A model generated the notes under the pieces. That model was not told the DNA's origin, made no database searches, and saw only the letters and a program-made list of their open reading frames with translations. Shown here piece after piece: positions 35,679 through 49,300 of a DNA stretch of 64,000 bases. The stretch is from Flaccisagitta enflata (taxonomy: Eukaryota; Chaetognatha; Sagittoidea; Aphragmophora): contig OZ231127.1 in the NCBI GenBank assembly GCA_965153355.1, positions 17,732,001 to 17,796,000 on the forward strand. The letters run 5' to 3'. A program made the position numbers and the translations under genes. Position 1 is the stretch's first letter. Every line of letters starts with the position of its first letter.

Positions 35679-38600
35679 TTACAGCCAACTGTCCATTTCC
35701 TTGGCATATTCATCCTTGGAAATGAATGGCCTGTCCACGGATCGGATCATAAATTCCCCACAAAATAAGCACTCGGAGGCGATAAACTCGTCCAATTCCT
35801 GCTTCACTTGCTGCTTCAGAGTAATCGCAGGGGCGCCTGGATATAAAAGGGTGGAACGGTGAAAAGTTGTATGAGAAGCAACAGATTGTTATGGGGTGGG
35901 GTGGGGTAATATGGGTCACCCCTTGTTTCTCGGAATACGAGAAAAATCACCGCTGATTTCGATGCTGAAGAAAAATTCAGAGTCTACTCTTCGTTTAACA
36001 CATACATTAAGCTAACATTGGGCGGAGTTAAGCAGGTGACCCAATTTAATCAGGGTGACCTATTTATGAAAGGTGACCCATTTTACCATAGGGCGGAGTT
36101 AAGTAGGTGACCCATTTCATCCAGGGTGACCTATTTTACAAAAGGTGACCCATTTTACCTTATATGACCCATTACATTCCATCACTTCTTTGGCAATATC
36201 AATAACCGCAAAACTAATTAGCCCTTCTTCGCGAGTTACCTGAGCCTGTGGATCCCATGGAACTTCGTTCACCTCCAAGATTGCCCACCGATTCTTTGAG
36301 AGTGACTTCCTCTAAACGCCTCTGCAATTCCTCAACCTGTCGACGTTTGTTGTTGGTGGCCAGCGGCAAAATCTCCGCGATGATGCAGTCGGAATGAAAT
36401 TTATGCCCACATGGGAAAACGTAAAAGGGTCTGAAAGGGGGAAAAGTCACTAATTTCCTAGTTTCAAACACTCCAGATCATTGGCAAAACCTATATCATT
36501 TTGATAATTCGAGAACCTATTTGTTATCTCACCGCATTATAACTGGGAAAGAACAGATTTCGCATTTGTCGTGAGCTTGGACAAAGGCGTAACGAGAGCG
36601 GAACATGGCGATGTCGGATCGGATCTGTAAGCGGATCAAAGACGTTGGTTTGGACAAAAGGAAAAATCCAAATTAAACGTGAAACTGCTATCAACCGCGA
36701 CACTTATGCATTTGCGAATTGTGACTAACTAGGCGCACCTGAGTGGCTGAAGCGGTGGCATCTTCCATTTCTTTCTTCAACGCTTCAATGTGATCGTTAT
36801 ATTGGTGCAACGATTTACAAATTGGCTCTGGGAAACAAAAAAAACAAGGCCAAGTAGGCAAATAAGGTGCGACGTGTGGATCATCAAACAAATGGGTTAC
36901 CCGGCAGACCGACCAACAGACCAACCAACGGACACAGCCAGTCATAGAGGTGCTTTGTGGCAACTAAAATCAAGGCGTCGTTTCATTGCGATTGCAGCGT
37001 CATTCCGAGCACCACGAATCATAATTCTACGCCATTGAACTCCCTACCAACGCACCTTTGAAATGATCGATAGTGACGAAATCTGGAAAGAAAGGCAACA
37101 CGTCTTCGATTTTGAGCATATCGCCGGGGGCTTCTTGCAACACGGCCATCGCGGCCTTCATGTTGGACACGCCATCGACTCCATCTTCACGCTCGATCAC
37201 GTGACGCGCGATGCGCAACCATAATTGTTTACGCACCTGGGATGAAAATTTGACATATCAAAAGCGTAGTTTCAGTGGTAACGAGGAAACTTATTTTCAA
37301 TTTGTAACTGAATATTCCTGCCACGAACAATACAGACTATTCAACCATCCATGGAAACACTAACTACCCCCTCATCCCACCAAGCCCATACACTTCCTCA
37401 CTCGGGCCAACTTCATAAAACCAATTCTTGTAGCATACCTCATCGTCGACGTCGCATTGATTGGCGTGCATCTTGGCCATGTCGACATCGACCTGCAGCG
37501 CCAACTCGACGGCCTCTTCGTACAGTCCCATGACGGCGTAAATCTTGACGCAGGCCGCTTTCAAGTCGTGTTCCGAACAAAGACGCAAAGCGTACTTTAA
37601 ATCGTAGCAAACTTCCGCCGCGTCACCGCCTTGGAGTTCCAGATACTGCAGAAGAACCTCTGGTTGGAACTGAAATGGGGGAGGGGGAGAGAGCAGAAGG
37701 GAGACATAACTCTTAATTATGGGTGAGTAAATGAGTAGAAATTGTCAGTTGCTTTTTTAGGGGACGAGCAACCTACTCACAATTTTACTTACAATTATCG
37801 TATCCAAACAAAATCGATAGTCTTTTCTTGTATTGCCTGTTTAGACAATTTTTCGAATTCCAAGATTACTATTAGAGGAGGGATTTAAGCAAATAACCAG
37901 ACTGGACCTTAGAAAAAATGTAATACTGGTTTTTTTGGTGGTTTTGCACTGTACATAGGCTGTACTGAGCTAAGATAAAAACTTGACTGAAAAATTATTC
38001 ATGCAAAGCGGTTGGTTGGGATGTTTGTAGGATATATGAAAAGAGCGAAAATTCTCCAAAATCGATCTTCCAAAAACAAAGAAGTAGATACAAAAATAGA
38101 AAATAAACTTTGCATTTGAATAAAAACTTCATATCAATAGTTTGCTAAGACATCTTTTCATGTCATGTTGTCATCTTATGATGTTGAGGTGTACTGGAAT
38201 AGCTCATCAGACAGATAGACAGATGAACTGACATGACAACGTATGGAGTCGCATGTGTACAAAAATACAATGGAAAATATTTCAACAGAGCCTTTGGATG
38301 AACTTGAAAAGCTACAATCAAGTAAAACGGACCAGTTTTGGCTTCAGTGTATGTCTATGGTTGACATATTGAAAAGATACATAAAAGCAGAGAGGCTTGG
38401 AAACTACCCTATGCACTTGTGTGGTTTTGCAAATTTGCTCAAATACTTAGCCGCTGCTGGGCACAACAATTACACAAAATCAGGAAGCATAAATCTGCAG
38501 CAAATGCATGAGTTAGAGATGACTCATCCAGATGTTCATCACCAGTTCTCTAACGGATTGTTTGTAGTGCAGAGGAGTGATAGGTTCTGGGCTGGGATCC

Positions 38601-41600
38601 CTAGTGATCAGGTGATTGAACAATGCCTGATGCGCAATCTAAAGACCAGTGGGGGATTGACGCATGGGAGTGGCATGAGTGAGGAACAGCTCAATGTGTG
38701 GACACTTTCTATGCCCCTATGTGCCTCTGCTCATCAAGCTATACAGGAACTGACAAACATCACCAGAAAGAGTGGAGAGCAGCATACAGAGATGGGGCCA
38801 TCCAGGATAAGTTGTGATTGGAAGGATACACGCGTTGTGGCTGAATTCTTACAAGAAAGAAACCCATTTGAGTATGGAGATGTGTTCTGCAATATTGCCA
38901 ATAGTGTTCATGCACACTCATCAGTCAATGTCAATAATGCTGCAGCAATAGGTGACCACATACTTGAAAAGATGGTTGGAGAGAAAGTGAGTGATTTTTC
39001 TTTTAAGAAGAAAGATCAGGCTGTAACCATGGGTTCCAAAAATGGTGTAAAAGTAGATGGAGAAATTGTGCAATTTGAGCCACATATCTTGTTTCAAAAG
39101 CTTGCTGTAGCAGTTGAAAGGACTGACAGCATTGATCCTGAAACAATTTTTAAGCATGAATTAACCACCATTCCAAAAGCCCTTGCAGAAACACCTGAAT
39201 TGCTACATAAAGCCCAAAATTCTACTCTTGCCGATGCCATATGGTCAACTGCTATTCAAAATGCAGCCTCCGACCCAGAAGGTGTCAGGTATATACTAGA
39301 TGGAGGTGCTCTCCTACACAGGATTCCTTGGTCACGTGGCTCTACTTATGAAAGCATTATAGAGACCTACAGCAAATATGTAGGCACCAACTATGGAGAG
39401 GCTGTGGTGGTTTTTGATGGATACAAAGAATTTACAACCAAAGATACGACTCACAAACGCCATCTGAAGGGAAATAGCAGCCCAAAGGCAGTAAGTGGTC
39501 AGCGGTACCCGTGCCCTGCTTGACTGGAAAGTGATTAAGGTTGAGAGGGAGCAGGGCAGCGGCCCCGAAGGGGACAAAGTCCTGTAGAACACAGGGGGAA
39601 TCTGTCCGTCCGTCCGTCCATCCGTCCTTCTGTCTGCCTTCCTTCTGTCCAGGATGCCCTGTTATTCAAATTTTCATTGAATACCATGGAGAAATGTCAA
39701 AAGGCAGTACATGGACAGTGGTACCTTTGCCATTATTGTATAGTTTTTAGGTTAAGTTGAGGGAGGAGCAGGCCAGGATCTGGGTCTCTGAGGCCAGAAT
39801 CAGGATCTCTGAGACCAATTTCTTGGTCTCAGAGGCAAGGATTTCAGTCTCTGAGGCCAGGATTTGGGCCTCTGAACCTAGGTCTTGGAGGTCACAATCT
39901 GGGTCCCAAAGGTCAGGATCTGGGTCTCTAAGGCTTGGATGTATGTTTTGGGAGCCAGAATCTAAGTTGAAGGGGCCAAAATGAAAGAACTCAGGCCAGA
40001 ATTCAGGTTTTCTAGCCAGATTTGGCCCATTTCACCTGGTCTTAGGCCATTTTGCCTGGATATGGCCCATTTTGGCTGGATTTGGGCCATTTTGCTTGGA
40101 TTTTGGCCATACAGTTTGGATTTGGGCCCAAAAGGAGATGAAGCCCTGAGGGTGGGGGGGGGGACGAACGTACGTACGGACAGATTCCCCCTGTGTTCTA
40201 CAGGACTTTGTACCTTTCGGGGCCGCTGCCCAAAAAGGGAGTAAGTATTACTTTCAGTTTGGACATGAGTCTTAGTGTCACAAAAGAGGCATTCCTTAGT
40301 GACCCAAAAAACAAACAGCAATTCATTGATTTTCTTGGCATAAGACTCACAAATCAAGGTTGCCATGTTTTCCACAACCAAGCAGATGCAGACCTGTTTA
40401 TTGTTCAAAGGCAATTGAGTCAGCAGAAACCATGGATACAGTATTGATTGGAGAGGATACAGACCTAATCGTCCTATTGTCACACCACATGCCTCCACTC
40501 AGCAAAAATATTTTTTTTGCCTCAGACCGCAAGAAAAATACAAAAGGACGAGTGTGGAACATTAACGAGGCCCAAGCAAAACTGGGCACTTTTATGTGCA
40601 AACACATACCATTTCTAGGGTGCGACACAACATCTCGTTTGTTTGGGATAGGAAAAGGGTCCATTCTCAAAAAATTTAGGGACAATAAATCCCTTCAGCA
40701 AGCAGCAACAGTTTTTGACAATTCAAATGCCACTCAGACCCAAATTGATAAAGCTGGCAAAGCTGCATTTGTGTTGATGTACAATGGAAAGAAATCAGAT
40801 ACCTTGGATAGCCTTCAATACAAAAAGTTTTGTGAAAAGGTGGCTACAAGCTTGACACAAGTGGACCCCAAATCATTGCCTCCAACCTCTGCTGCTGCTA
40901 GATTTCATAGTAGGCGAGTGTTTTTGCAAGTAAATCAATGGAAGGATCCCCGATGTGATTTGCTTGCAGAGGAGTGGGGATGGGTCCTCAAAGACACAGG
41001 GTTGCATCCTGTACTAACAGATATGCCACCAGCTCCTGCTGAGCTTTTAAAGATCATGAGGTGCAACTGTACCACTGATTGTGGAACTGCTAGATGCACC
41101 TGCAAAAAGGCCGGATACATGGCCAATACCAGTTGCGGACGGGTGGGCAGGGGTGGAAGTGCGCGTTTTCACACTTTTCGACCCGTGGTCACAGACCAAC
41201 GGACCAACCAACCGACCAATGGACAGACGGACAAAGCCTCTTATAGAGTTGCGTGTTCGCAACTAAAAAACATGGAATGAAATGCTCAATGGCTTGCAGC
41301 ATTGTCGTGGCTCCTCATGTTCAAATGCAAATGCTTTTGTAGAAGATGAAGATTACAGCGACTGTGAAGAAGACTAGAATCAAATTAATCATGATCAATG
41401 TATTGACAAGTTTTTACAGCTTTTTGTCATTATTCCAATAGATTAGTTTTTTACCACTCTAACATTTGACTTTTTTGTCTGGGATATGAAAGATGTAGAC
41501 GAGTCAATATTTATTGTATATAGTAAGCAGTTCACGAGCTACTCCAGGACACCTCAACATCTTAAGATGACAGTTTAACATGAAAAGATGTCTTAGCTAA

Positions 41601-43310
41601 TTATTGATATGAAATTTATACTTTATATGCAAAGTATTTTCTATTATTGTATTTATTTTTTAGTTTTTGGAAGGTCAATTTTGGCGAATTTTCGCCTATT
41701 TTTCATGTACTTACAAACATCCCAACCAACTGCTTTGCAGAAATAATTTTTCAGTCAACTTTTTTTCTTAGCTCAGTACAGCCTATGCACAGTGCAAAAC
41801 CACCAAAAAACCCAGTATTACAATTTTTCTAAGGTGGTTTTTGTTAAATCCCTCCTCTATATCCCAATTCTGGCCAACTCACTTGACAGTATAAGGAGAG
41901 CAGATAATTGTGAATGGCTTGGTCATTGTTCTTAAGATGATGAACGCAGAATTCCAAATAGCTGATCGCCTGAAGGGTTTGTTGAGTGGGCTTGCCTCCA
42001 GAAGTTCGGTCGCAACGCACCAGCGCCGGAATCAACCTTGTTTGTAGGGAAGATGTCAACTGACAATACAACAAACACTGACAGCACTGACTGCCTCGCC
42101 TTGAGAGGTCTTGAAAGCCCAAAAGAGTTGGGATGCGACCTATCTCACCGGGAGGGATCGAGTCTATTCTTAGCCGCTTTCCATATGTCCACCGTTTCGC
42201 CAGGCGCATTTTGCATGAGAACTGGCGAGAATTTGTAGTACAAATCGGAATTGGATTGCTTCCTCAGCGCGTTCAGGGCGTCGGTCCATCGATCCGCCTT
42301 CACGTAGTGATTGATTACCCTGATCAGTGAAGCACTCCATTGAGTATGTAAAATCTTGAAACATGACTGATAATTGGTTACTCTTCTGACTCTTGAGTGA
42401 TCTCACTGATTACCGCGGTCAGATCAGAGTAATACGAACCTATAGGTTAGATCCGCGAACAGGCGTCGTAGTGACTCGAAAAATTATCATCTTTCAAATT
42501 TGTCTGTAACTTATCTTAACCTTCCCTTCTGACCACTTGAAGTAGTTCCTATGATTATTGGCGCTTAACGAAGCGTAACGCGTGAGTAAATACAGGTTTT
42601 TACTTAATTATGCAAATCAGGAAAATGAGCGCTTAGTGCTTATGCGCAGCTTAATCTCCCCATTCTTAGCCACGGTAACTTTTTTTTAAATGCATATGCG
42701 CCTCCCGCGCATTGATAAGAGGCCATATCTGTTCATCGTTTGATCGGTCGGTTGGTCTGTCCGTCACACAAATGTTAGAAATGCGCAAAACTACCAATAT
42801 TGGCCTCCTCCTTTCTTCCCGTCACCTCTCATACGACATACATTCCTACATTCATTTTCATTCATTTGTTCATTTATTTAGTCGTTCGTTCATTTGTTCA
42901 ATCGTTCATTCATTCAGTTGTCCGTTCATCCAGTCGATTATTCATTCATTCAGTTGATTATTCTTTCAGTCAGTCATCATTTATTCAGTGGGTCATTCAT
43001 TCATTCAGTTGGTTGTACATTCAGTCATTCATTCGGTCGTTCATTCATTCATTTGGTCATTCATTCAGTTATTCATTCATTTGGTCGTTCATTCATTCAT
43101 TCGTTTGGTCGTTCATTTATTTGGTCGTTCATTCATTCCGTCATTCATTTCTTTCATCATTCAAAACATTTTTGCATATATATAAGTATTGACCAAAACA
43201 TGGCCTCGTCATATACTTTCCAGCTCTGCATCAAAAATAGGGGAACACACTTTGGCAGGAGCGGCGATGCCAAAATCGACTTCAAATGCGATAGACAGAC
43301 GTACAGACTC

Positions 43311-43399
<89 letters not shown>

Positions 43400-46300
43400 C
43401 AAGGCCGGATACTCGGCAATACAGTCGCGGACGGTTGGGTAGGAGCAGTAGTGCAAAAACCGCTCGGAATTAAAAAATGTGACGCACCGACATTCCGATC
43501 GACCGTACGACACGGCAAGTTCAAGAGTCGCGTGTCCGCGACCTAAAAACAGCCATCAATGATATTGACGAAAAAAAAAGTTTTGGCCTGCTTTTCACGA
43601 GCTTGACAATGCAGGTACTTTTATTCTTACCCAGGATCGCACATGGTCAGCGGTACCCGATGCCCTACTTGGAATGATTAGCTGAAAAAATAGAGTAAGA
43701 GCAGGGCAGCGGCCCCAAAGGGCCTATGTCCTGTAGGACAAAGGGATGAATTACCATACATCCTCAGAGGGCATATTTGAGGCCTTAATAGTAATTCTCC
43801 ATGATATTCAATGAGAATTTTGCCTTTTTGGGCAGCGGCCCCGAAGGGGACGAAGTCCTGTAGAACACAGGGGACTTTCGTTCGTTCGTCCGTTTGTTCG
43901 TTTGTTCGTTTGTTTGTCCCCCCCATCCTCTCAGGCCTGAAATCTGCCCTCTCAGGCCTGAAATCTGCCCTCTCAGACCTAAATTCTGCCCTCTCGGGCC
44001 TAAAATCTGCCCTCTCAGATCTGAAATCTACTCTCTCAGGCCTGAGATCTGCCCTCTCAGGCCTGAAACCTGCCCTCTCAGGTCTAAAATTGGCCCTCTC
44101 CAGCCTGAAATCTGACCTCTCAGGAGCTAAATCTGCCCTCTCAGATGCAAGGCCTGAGAGAGCAGATTTCAGGCTGAAGAGGGCCGATTTCAGGCCTGAG
44201 AGGGCAGATTTTAGGCCTGAGAGGGCCTGGGGGGACAGACAGATGGACAAACAGACGAACAAACGTAAGTCCCCTGTGTTCTACAGGACTTCGTCCCCTT
44301 CGGGGCCGCTGCCCTGCTTCCTCTCACTCAAATTCACAATCATGCAAAGCAGGGCAACGGGTATCGCTGACCACATATTGCCCTTGGGCGACCTGTTTCA
44401 ATTTCTTGTCAATTTGCCATGTTACTCAATGGGAATTTTATATTCATTTCAGTTTTTAGACAGCGGCCCCAAAGGAGTCAATGACCTATGCTTTCACAAT
44501 GGGGAAATTTCTCCTCCTTTTCTATCTGTCCACCCCCTTTGAAGCTCATTTCCCAGTCTTTAGACCCAAATCCCAGCCTTTGGCCAAAATTCTAGCCTCA
44601 AGGCTCAAATCCTAGTCTTCAGGCTCAAATCATAGCCTCAAGGCTCAAATCCCAGCCTCAAGCCTTAAGTCCCAGCCCAAAGGCAAATACCAGTATCGTG
44701 GCCCAAATTACAACCACGGAGCTCAAATCACAGCCTCTAGGCTCAAATCACAGCCTCAAAGCTCAAATCCCATGATTTATGCAATTATGCTCAAATTCAA
44801 GCCTGGAACCTCAAAACTTACTTAGCATAGGTCATTGACCCTTTTAGGGCCGCTGCCCCTCTCACCATCACACATCCACAAATACTCACATAAGGGCATC
44901 GGGTACCGCTGACCATCTAACGCTTTTGCAACTATTATCAGTAATCCATGTCATTCAATGCGAAACATGCATTTTTTGCTCCTTTTTTTTTAATTTTCCA
45001 TGTTATTCAATGGAAAGTTTGCATTTTGTCAATTTCCCCTGTTATTCCATGGGATTTTGAGGCTTGAGAAGCTTTGGGGGGAGACGTACAAACTGATGTA
45101 CAAACATATGGAAATTCACCCCTGTCCTAGAGGACATCGGCCCTTTGGGGCAGCAGCCCAAAAAGGGGAAGAGAGGATAATATTCATAATCATTGATTTT
45201 TTGTCGCACCTAAAAAGATCAAAAATTACATCAATTTAGTACTAACAATGATGATGACGACGACGATGACGACAACGACGATGAAGACGACGACGACGAC
45301 GACTACATCACTGATCAGAGCGTAATGAAGTGTTATCTATACATAAGTAAGCAATTCCATATGCTCGAGCAAGCCCAACATTACTAAACAGCGTTGTGAA
45401 AGTCATGGGTAACTTACGTTGATTTTCAGCTGCATGTCTTAAAAGATCCGAAATAGGGATATCCTTCCAAGTGGTTCCCTGTTATACTGTTTACCTAAAT
45501 ACTTGTGTTTTCTGTCTTTGCTGTGCAGAAAAAAAGCAAACGAAGACTTAGGAATAGCCGGAACCGATGTAGATTGCCAAACGATCTTTTACAGTATGAA
45601 ATTTACTCATGTGACAAATTGGGACATTGGGTCTTAAAAGATCCGCAATAGGGAGGGTCTGAAAAGCAGAGGAGGAACTTAATCTACGTTAACGTCAATG
45701 AAATAAATGATTGTTTTTGCTGATTTAGGCATAAGTCTACGGGCAACAACTAAAAAAAACGCTTCAACTCACTAAATCGACCCCCGAAAAATAATAAATA
45801 CTGGCACAATCAGGTGAAGGCAGTTGAGGCAATTTTGCCTCAGTTGATGCTTCTACTTAAAAGGATGTTTTCTCGCAAAAAATGAAGATATCCGCCAAAT
45901 TTTTTTTTTCATTTCCCTCTCAAAGGCCGATAGTAATACTTCAACATCTCATGTGGTCTTAAAGAAGCTGTCAGGTGGTTAAAATATTATTAATTCTATA
46001 TGTTACATAATTGTTACACGATTTTTGGCCATAAATAGTCGCTTTTTTGCACTGAAATAACAGGAAAATTGAGATTTTTTTATGAAATCACTATTGCAAC
46101 GACCCAATTACAATCTATGAAGATATTTTCGGACACATATAGCCTTAGAAATGATGAAATATTGCTTGACAATGATATAAACAGGAAAGGAAACACCTTG
46201 TACCCCTGAGAAAAAATTCTACCTATATCATACACAAACATCCCTCGACCCCACGGCCCACACACATGGATAACCCTCTCCTCTATAACCTCTCGTAATC

Positions 46301-49300
46301 CTGCATGAGATTGGCGAAATAGACTAGATCGTCGAGAGCGCCGTGAGACGAGATGAGGACGTAAATGGTGTTTTTGTTCAAGTCGAGGCATTCGCGAAGT
46401 TTCGATAGACTCAAAAATCTTTGAAATTCTTCTCTGATGGTTTGGATTTTCTCCTGAAATCCATCGACGAAGGATCCGCGGTCTCTCAGTTTCCCCATTG
46501 AATCCAAATAGATCTCGACCAACCAGGTCGTCAACATCGTCATCTGCGTTTTTTCATTCGCCTTAAGACCTGGAGGATGGAAAGATGGAGCATTTTGAGA
46601 TGGGAAGATAGAAAGTTAAACAGATAGGAGAGAGCTACATCAATAGATTGATGGATGGATGGATGGATGGATGGAATGATGGATGGATGGATAGATAGAT
46701 GGATAGGAAGATGGATGAATAAATGAATAAAAGGTTAATGACAAGATTTCGCGAACCTGAAAGCTTCTTCATAAGAAATCGTTTCAAAGCTTCGGTTTCA
46801 TTCAGCTTGATAAACTTCAAGGTGATGTCCTCAAAGGACCTGGCGGTCGTTTGCGCAAAAATCTGTCGGTAAGATTTCAGATAAAGCAAGCTAACACATA
46901 GAATCGGTAAGGTAAACAAACACATAGAATTAAACAAAGACATAGAATCGGTTTTAACGATATGATTCATATAAACTTCGTGCTCAGGGCCAGGAACCAG
47001 ACATACTATGAATGAATTCGGTTCGATGTTTGACTTACCTCTGCAGCCTCGATATATCTCTTTTCATTGAAAAGAAATTCGGCCTCTTTGCAGTTGATCA
47101 CATCTAAATCCGCCGGATTGCTTTTATCACAGTATTCCTTGGCAATTCTAAACTCGTTTGACTCCAAATACACTTTCCAAATGTCTCTGAGAGCGAGAGA
47201 GCAAGATAGCGTGAGGTAGAAAAAGTGCAAGCGTGTGCAAGGCAAATAAAGAGATGATGTTACGAATACAAATTCGAGGTAGTCTGCTGTCACTTACCTA
47301 GATTCTTTTATCACTTTATACTTGAAGACGGCTTGACTAGTGAAACACCAAATGAGACCCTTCATTGGGTCCCTCCACATCCCGAGAGGCTTTCCCAGAC
47401 GCTCTGAAAGTCAAGCAAAAGAGATTTTGGATGATAGATCTTGCCTACTAGTTAGGTTAACCATATGCAGCCCTTTTATTTTCCTCTCATGCACTCTTCC
47501 GACCAACTTTTTTGGCAAAAAAAGGGAACGCTTTTCGCCTCATGAGCTATCATACCTGTGTACGGGTCCTCGTAGACTAGCTCTTCATTTAGCCGACAGA
47601 AAGCTTTCAGCCTATCTTGATACAAGACGAGAATGTGAAATTCGGTAAGGACAATGTTCAAAGGTTTTGTGGCAGCTCCCTCGGAAGCGTCGTATCGAAT
47701 TAGTTTCGTTTCGCCAACCACTGGAAAGTGACACAAATGCACTAGTTTAAACAAGTATCAATAAACAACAACGAAACTCACGCACAAACAGCGAACTGAG
47801 AGTTATCAAGCGACCGTACCGACCTCCTTCAGCGGGCGAGGATGTAGGCGGTACTTCAATGTCGCCAAAAAATAGACCCGGTCCGGCCATCATGGCGAAT
47901 ACAGACTTCTCTCCTTTTGCAACATTACGGACACTTGTCAAAACGAGCTGAGAGTAACTCAGCTCACCGGGAAGCCTGGCAAACAAAAACGCGTGGTACA
48001 ATCAACCAATCTGTGAATAACCAACCAATCTACAACCAACCAAACAAAAGCCAATCACCAACCTATCATCAATAACCAATCAATCAACAATTAGTCCATC
48101 AGTAACCAATAAATCAACAATTAGTCAATCAGTAAGCAATCAATCAACAACCAATCAATCAATAACCAATTTATCAACAACCATTTCACCAACAACCAAC
48201 CAATCATTCAACAACCAACCAATCAATAACCCAACAATCAACTGATCAGAAAGCGTAGCTATGAACAAACCATCTCTAAATATTTACATGCCATGGAAAA
48301 GATCCAAGCGACTCATTTCCCCAAACCAATCCTCGGCTTACTCAGTGAATCGCTCGTTGGCTGCTTCGTAAGGTTTGAAAACATGTTCCTTAAAGACGGG
48401 CCGTTCTGCCGTTGAGGGAATGACGCCAACGAATTGATAAAGCCGGCCCGGAGTCGTTGCCAAGATAAAGTAATGCTAGTTCAGTGAAAAGAAGATAAAT
48501 GACTGAGATAAGTATTTCACTGTGTGATAAGTGATAAGCTATGCCGATTGCAGTCTCGTCGACTCTCCACTGTTGTCACTTCAATTTTCAACGCACCTGC
48601 TCGTGCTTGGAAGTGTCATCTCTTCGAATCTTTTGGACATGAAGACCGCAAACTGGGACCGGGCGTTCGTTGTTTCGTCGCACGTCGTACACCTGCGCGG
48701 TTGTTGTTGACATGTCATGTCAGTACAACAACTTTTTCCACATTTGCGATTCAACCTTGCTACGTTTGAAAGTTCCCTTACCTGGTCCCAGCCGTAATCA
48801 ATCCCGCTGGCGAAAATGCCACGATCCTCTTTACTTTCAATCGCCGTTTCAAAAATGGCCCCTTTGGACGTTCCCAGTAGAATTTCCCCAGTGCTGGACG
48901 CCGAAAATGCCTAGAAGGAAAAGGAACCAATAGTTCTAGATTTTCATTGAAGCGCCTAGGCATCGATTGGCTGTCGGTATTCCTTATTCCTCCGGGTTAT
49001 CTCACAGGGAAGTTATTCACGGACGTCAAGGCAACTGTGACAACTCACATCGGTATTCCAGCCGACAGAGTCGATGAGGTGGCCTTTGAGTTTGGTCAAA
49101 GATCGCGGTTTTTTCATGTTTTTGGAAACGTAAAAGACTTCCATTGATGCCATGGAAATGATGCAGTGATTCCCAGATGGGTCTGATTTTAATGGAAGAG
49201 GGAAATGCATTAACAAAAGGGCGGACGTGCTTGGCGACCAATCATGAACCTTCATGATATAAATCATTCATGACGCATACATGACTGGCAATTGCAATTA

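Larger units (their letters stand above)
38243..41377 (+). pseudogene. Academ-like transposase-type gene, interrupted
   Basis: The first part is 426 aa with family-typical LEMTHPDVHHQFSNG, WAGIPSDQVIEQ, LMRNLKTSGGLTHGSGM and VVVFDGYKEF, followed by the insertion at 39497-40239. Coding resumes with SLSVTKEAFLSDPKNKQQF and FHNQADADLFIVQ. A 1-nt deletion near 40415 shifts the frame before VLIGEDTDLIVLLSHH (XPG/FEN-like acidic motif). A C-terminal cluster begins RCNCTTDCGTARCTC and is cut by a hairpin element at 41107-41268. It resumes as HGMKCSMAC, and after one more 1-nt shift HCRGSSCSN, ending EDEDYSDCEED. So two insertions and two small frameshifts break it. I infer it was the element's nuclease-like protein; it is not functional as it stands. 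Confidence 0.75.
37873..41859 (+). mobile_element. Academ-like DNA transposon with ~340-bp inverted ends
   Basis: Both ends carry a long terminal inverted repeat (37873-38210 and 41520-41859). TAGAGGAGGGATTTAA at the left mirrors TTAAATCCCTCCTCTA at the right. Further in, matched blocks are CCTTAGAAAAA, GGTGGTTTTGCACTG, CATCCCAACCAACTGC (right) and AAGACATCTTTTCATGT (left) with the right-hand mirror. A 3-bp TAT (or 2-bp TA) flanks both ends. It lies in VPS18 intron 14, antisense to the gene. Inside is a broken gene for a protein with a FEN/PIN-like acidic motif and a C-terminal cysteine cluster. Academ elements are described with short (3-4 bp) duplications and XPG-like plus Cys8 proteins; the match here is by features only. 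Confidence 0.75.

Noticed and set aside
43678-44542. Long frames on both strands with Ser-Gly-Leu-Lys-Ser-Ala-Leu or Arg-Pro-Glu-Arg-Ala repeats
   Set aside because: They are translations of the ~20-bp minisatellite core of a fold-back element; no homology and no conserved start.
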